Source of the DNA: Victivallales bacterium
Lineage (GTDB): Bacteria; Verrucomicrobiota; Lentisphaeria; Oligosphaerales; Lenti-02
Reading direction: 5' to 3'
DNA: 8,839 bases
Assembly (NCBI GenBank): GCA_018648945.1
Contig: JABGQJ010000294.1
Coordinates: forward strand, 1-8,839
The notes beneath the pieces are model-generated. The model did not search any database and was not told the origin of the DNA. It saw only the letters and a program-made list of their open reading frames with translations. Shown piece after piece: positions 6,401-8,839 of this stretch (position 1 is its first letter; every line of letters starts with the position of its first letter). The position numbers were made by a program, and so were the translations under genes.

Positions 6401-8839
6401 ATGTGGAACCGCCTGCCTCTTCTTGTCTTCTCCTGTGCCGTCTTCCTCGGAATTCATGTCCAGGCGTGGAGCGGCCATGAAGCGAAGGCCCATGGCCTGC
6501 GGGTGCTTATTCACGAAATCCCGGATGTGGCAGAGCCGGACCAGCCGACGACGGTGACGGTGGAGCTGGAAAACCTGAGCGAGGGCGAGCTGGCGGGGAC
6601 GCTGGTAGTCCGGGACTTGGTGGATGCCTGGCGGGTGGTTGGCGCGAACGAAAAGCCATTCCGTGTGGCGGTTGGTGCCAAACAGGAGTTAGTCTTCCAG
6701 ATCATCTCCGGCCGTCCCGTCTACGCGGCGCTGTATCCGGTCCACGTCTATGCGGCCCTTGGCAAGGGCAAGACGGTCCATGCGGTGCGCATCTTCCGGG
6801 TCAAGAAGGCTTTACCGAAGGCCATTCCCGATGCTGCACCCAAGGAGCTGCCCGTACTGCGGCTAGCTGCCGATGGGGCCCTGGCGCTGTGGAGCGAACG
6901 GGACTTCCAGGTGGGCTGGAAGTACTACGACGGCGAGCCGGTGAGCAAGCCGATCCGCTGGCAGGGAAGCGACGCGGTCAGCCGGGCGAGCGTGGGCAAA
7001 CTCACCGTCGTCCGGGGCGACACTCGGGCCTCCATCAACATGCATCCGCCCTGGATTGGTGGCGGGGGCAGTGTGTGGGCTGACTACCGGGTGCAACTGC
7101 CCGCAAACCAGCCCATCCGGATTCACTTTGCCACCGCGATTCGCGATCACACGGAAGCCGAACCGGGCAGCGATGGGGTTTCCTACCGCGTCTCTGTCTT
7201 CGAGACGGTTGCTCCTGAGAAGCCGCTTTTCGAACGCTTCTCGGCCGCCAAAGTGTGGGAGGATGCCGAGGTCGACCTCTCCTCCTTTGCGGGCAAGACT
7301 GTGACTGTGCGCCTGGAGAGCCACCCGGGCCCGGAACGCAACACCAGTTGCGATAGCTGCTACTGGGCCAAGCCTCTGCTGGTGGCGGGAACGGCGCAGG
7401 ACGCCATGGACGCGGCACCGCAAGGAATGGATGGCAAGGCGAAGCAGTTGGTCGAGCGGGTCGCCCGGGGAGAGATCAAGGCCGACAAGCGCCAGACGTT
7501 CCTCCTCAAGACGGCGAAGAAGAGCCCCCACGCCGCCGCCGTGATTCCCGGCAAGATGGGATTGCTGGATGGCTGGTTCCTCTTCTCGGACGGCAAGGAA
7601 ACGACCGGTTTCGCAGGGCTGAAAGTGGAGATCGAGGGTGTGGCGGTCGGGGCTCCCCCGGCGGTGTTCTCCTGCCGGAAGATCGACAGCAAAGCCATCT
7701 GGGGGGGCATGCGCTACCGCCATCTGCTCACCGGCAACCTGGGCGATGCGGAACTGACGGTGACGGTACGTGCCGAGGCCGCCGGCTTGCGGGTCGAGGT
7801 GGCTGCCGATCGTCGAATCTCCCTGCTTGGTCCCAACGCCTGGGACCAGCCTGCGCGCCGCGTGTATTGGGGCCATGGGTACGTGATCGACCGCCCGCAG
7901 GCGTTTCGCAGCAGCTTCGGCGGGCACAGTCTGGCCGCCAGCCATGTGGCTTTCGAGACCCCGAAGGGATTGGCTGTCCTGATGGCCTCCGACACCCCGC
8001 CCGCCTCCTTGCAGGTGGACCCCACGGCCAATGTCCAAGCCCTCTACACCCGCATGGACAGTACCTTGACCTTCGTCCCCGCCAAGGGCGGCATGAACGC
8101 GGCCATCGCCTACCGCCCCCTATACGACAAGCGGGCGTCCGCGGGCGTGAAGCGGCTCTCGGGACGCTTCTGCTTCGATATTTGGGGCGGCAAGTATGGG
8201 CAAATCCGCGACCGCATGAAGGAGGCCGTTCGCTATGGGTTGACCGACTCCATTCTCACCGTCCACAACTGGCAGCGCTGGGGCTATGACTACCAGTTGC
8301 CCGATATCTGGCCCCCGAATCCCGCCTACGGCACGGTCGAGGAGTTGCAGGAAGTGGGCAAGATTTGCCGCCAGCAAGACATTCCCTGGGGGCTGCACGA
8401 CAACTACATCGATTTCTACCCCGACGCCGAGAACTACAGCTACGAGGACATCTACTTCAACCGCGCGGGCGCTCCCAACCCCGCCTGGCACAACAGGGGA
8501 CGGGAGGCGTATTCCTACAAGTGGCGGCCCGACCGCATCCAGCCCTTTGTGAAGCGCAACTTCCGGCTGGTCAAGGATGGCGTGGCCCCCACCCATTCCT
8601 TCCTGGATGTCTTCACCTCTGTGGGCTGCATGGACTGGTGGGACTGGGACGGCAACTTCCACTCTGGCCTTGAGACCCGGAAGCATTGGGGCGAGACGTT
8701 CGCCTGGATTCGCGACTACCTCGGCAACAACGCTCCCACCACCTCCGAAGCCGGACATGACCAACTCACCGGCTACCTGGATGGCGCCGACTGCCAGTGG
8801 ATGACCTTGGCTCCGCAGGGCCGCAAGCACGTGATCGCT
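6401..8839 (+). CDS. Large secreted multidomain glycosidase-like protein, C-terminus cut by window
   Basis: An uninterrupted frame of 813 codons runs from ATG 6401 to the window edge with no stop. GGAG (6387-6390) lies 10 nt upstream. Residues 1-22 form a signal peptide (MWNRLPLLVFSCAVFLGIHVQA). Residues about 33-135 look like an Ig-like beta-sandwich (TVTVELENLSEGELAGTLVV). Residues about 200-330 resemble a jelly-roll carbohydrate-binding module, ending in EDAEVDLSSFAGKTVTVRLE (287-306) and a CDSCYW loop. A beta-rich region (about 380-575) follows. From about 588 a barrel-like domain starts (RFCFDIWGG), with WQRWGYDYQLPDIWPPNP (624-641), GLHDNYIDFYPDAENY (664-679), FLDVFTS (734-740) and TSEAGHD (781-787). 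The order of domains and the HDNYxDxY motif recall GH101-like or DUF5696-like proteins, from memory and with low certainty. Asp736 and Glu783 are candidate catalytic residues by inference. The substrate is unknown. Confidence 0.78.
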   Translation, partial: MWNRLPLLVFSCAVFLGIHVQAWSGHEAKAHGLRVLIHEIPDVAEPDQPTTVTVELENLSEGELAGTLVVRDLVDAWRVVGANEKPFRVAVGAKQELVFQIISGRPVYAALYPVHVYAALGKGKTVHAVRIFRVKKALPKAIPDAAPKELPVLRLAADGALALWSERDFQVGWKYYDGEPVSKPIRWQGSDAVSRASVGKLTVVRGDTRASINMHPPWIGGGGSVWADYRVQLPANQPIRIHFATAIRDHTEAEPGSDGVSYRVSVFETVAPEKPLFERFSAAKVWEDAEVDLSSFAGKTVTVRLESHPGPERNTSCDSCYWAKPLLVAGTAQDAMDAAPQGMDGKAKQLVERVARGEIKADKRQTFLLKTAKKSPHAAAVIPGKMGLLDGWFLFSDGKETTGFAGLKVEIEGVAVGAPPAVFSCRKIDSKAIWGGMRYRHLLTGNLGDAELTVTVRAEAAGLRVEVAADRRISLLGPNAWDQPARRVYWGHGYVIDRPQAFRSSFGGHSLAASHVAFETPKGLAVLMASDTPPASLQVDPTANVQALYTRMDSTLTFVPAKGGMNAAIAYRPLYDKRASAGVKRLSGRFCFDIWGGKYGQIRDRMKEAVRYGLTDSILTVHNWQRWGYDYQLPDIWPPNPAYGTVEELQEVGKICRQQDIPWGLHDNYIDFYPDAENYSYEDIYFNRAGAPNPAWHNRGREAYSYKWRPDRIQPFVKRNFRLVKDGVAPTHSFLDVFTSVGCMDWWDWDGNFHSGLETRKHWGETFAWIRDYLGNNAPTTSEAGHDQLTGYLDGADCQWMTLAPQGRKHVIA

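Noticed and set aside
6863..8038. 391-codon open frame on the minus strand
   Set aside because: It is antisense to the uninterrupted plus-strand frame from 6401, which has a signal peptide, a ribosome-binding site and recognisable domains. The minus frame has a shadow-like composition.
8120..8830. 236-codon open frame on the minus strand
   Set aside because: It is antisense to the barrel motifs of the 6401 gene; the Val/Gly/Ala-rich composition and lack of motifs mark it as a shadow.

Overview
The window is GC-rich, gene-dense bacterial DNA with short spacers, divergent gene pairs and long spurious antisense reading frames. The gene set is a Gfo/Idh/MocA oxidoreductase, a secreted SGNH hydrolase, and several large secreted glycosidase-like proteins with weak resemblance to named families. 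That mix fits an environmental polysaccharide-degrading bacterium of the Planctomycetota, Verrucomicrobiota/Lentisphaerota or Armatimonadota type. The lineage is inferred from gene content and style only; no rRNA or other marker gene is present.

Layout: (1) 1-208, minus: N-terminus of a Gfo/Idh/MocA-type NAD(P)-dependent oxidoreductase, cut by the window edge. (2) 209-520: divergent intergenic region with a sigma70-like promoter candidate pointing right. (3) 521-1447, plus: ST7-like tetratricopeptide-repeat protein. (4) 1461-2174, minus: secreted SGNH/GDSL-type hydrolase, convergent with the TPR gene and 13 bp from it. (5) 2288-4327, minus: 679-residue secreted protein with a probable (alpha/alpha)6-toroid core between beta-rich ends. 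(6) 4328-4530: divergent intergenic region with a G8 tract and candidate promoters. (7) 4531-6300, plus: secreted glycosyl-hydrolase-like family 10 (GHL10/DUF187) protein whose barrel appears to be interrupted by a glutamine-amidotransferase-like domain. (8) 6301-6400: spacer with a good promoter candidate. (9) 6401-8839, plus: large secreted multidomain protein with a probable TIM-barrel glycosidase region, running off the right edge.

Four consecutive genes (1461-8839) encode proteins with signal peptides and hydrolase-like folds. Two are read leftward and two rightward from the region at 4328-4530. The simplest reading is a small glycan-processing locus acting outside the cytoplasm: a possible esterase (SGNH), a toroid glycosidase or lyase, and two barrel glycosidases. 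The Gfo/Idh/MocA enzyme could process a released sugar in the cytoplasm. No SusC/SusD pair, transporter, sulfatase or sensor lies in the window, so the substrate cannot be named. I saw no RNA gene, CRISPR array, insertion sequence or phage gene.
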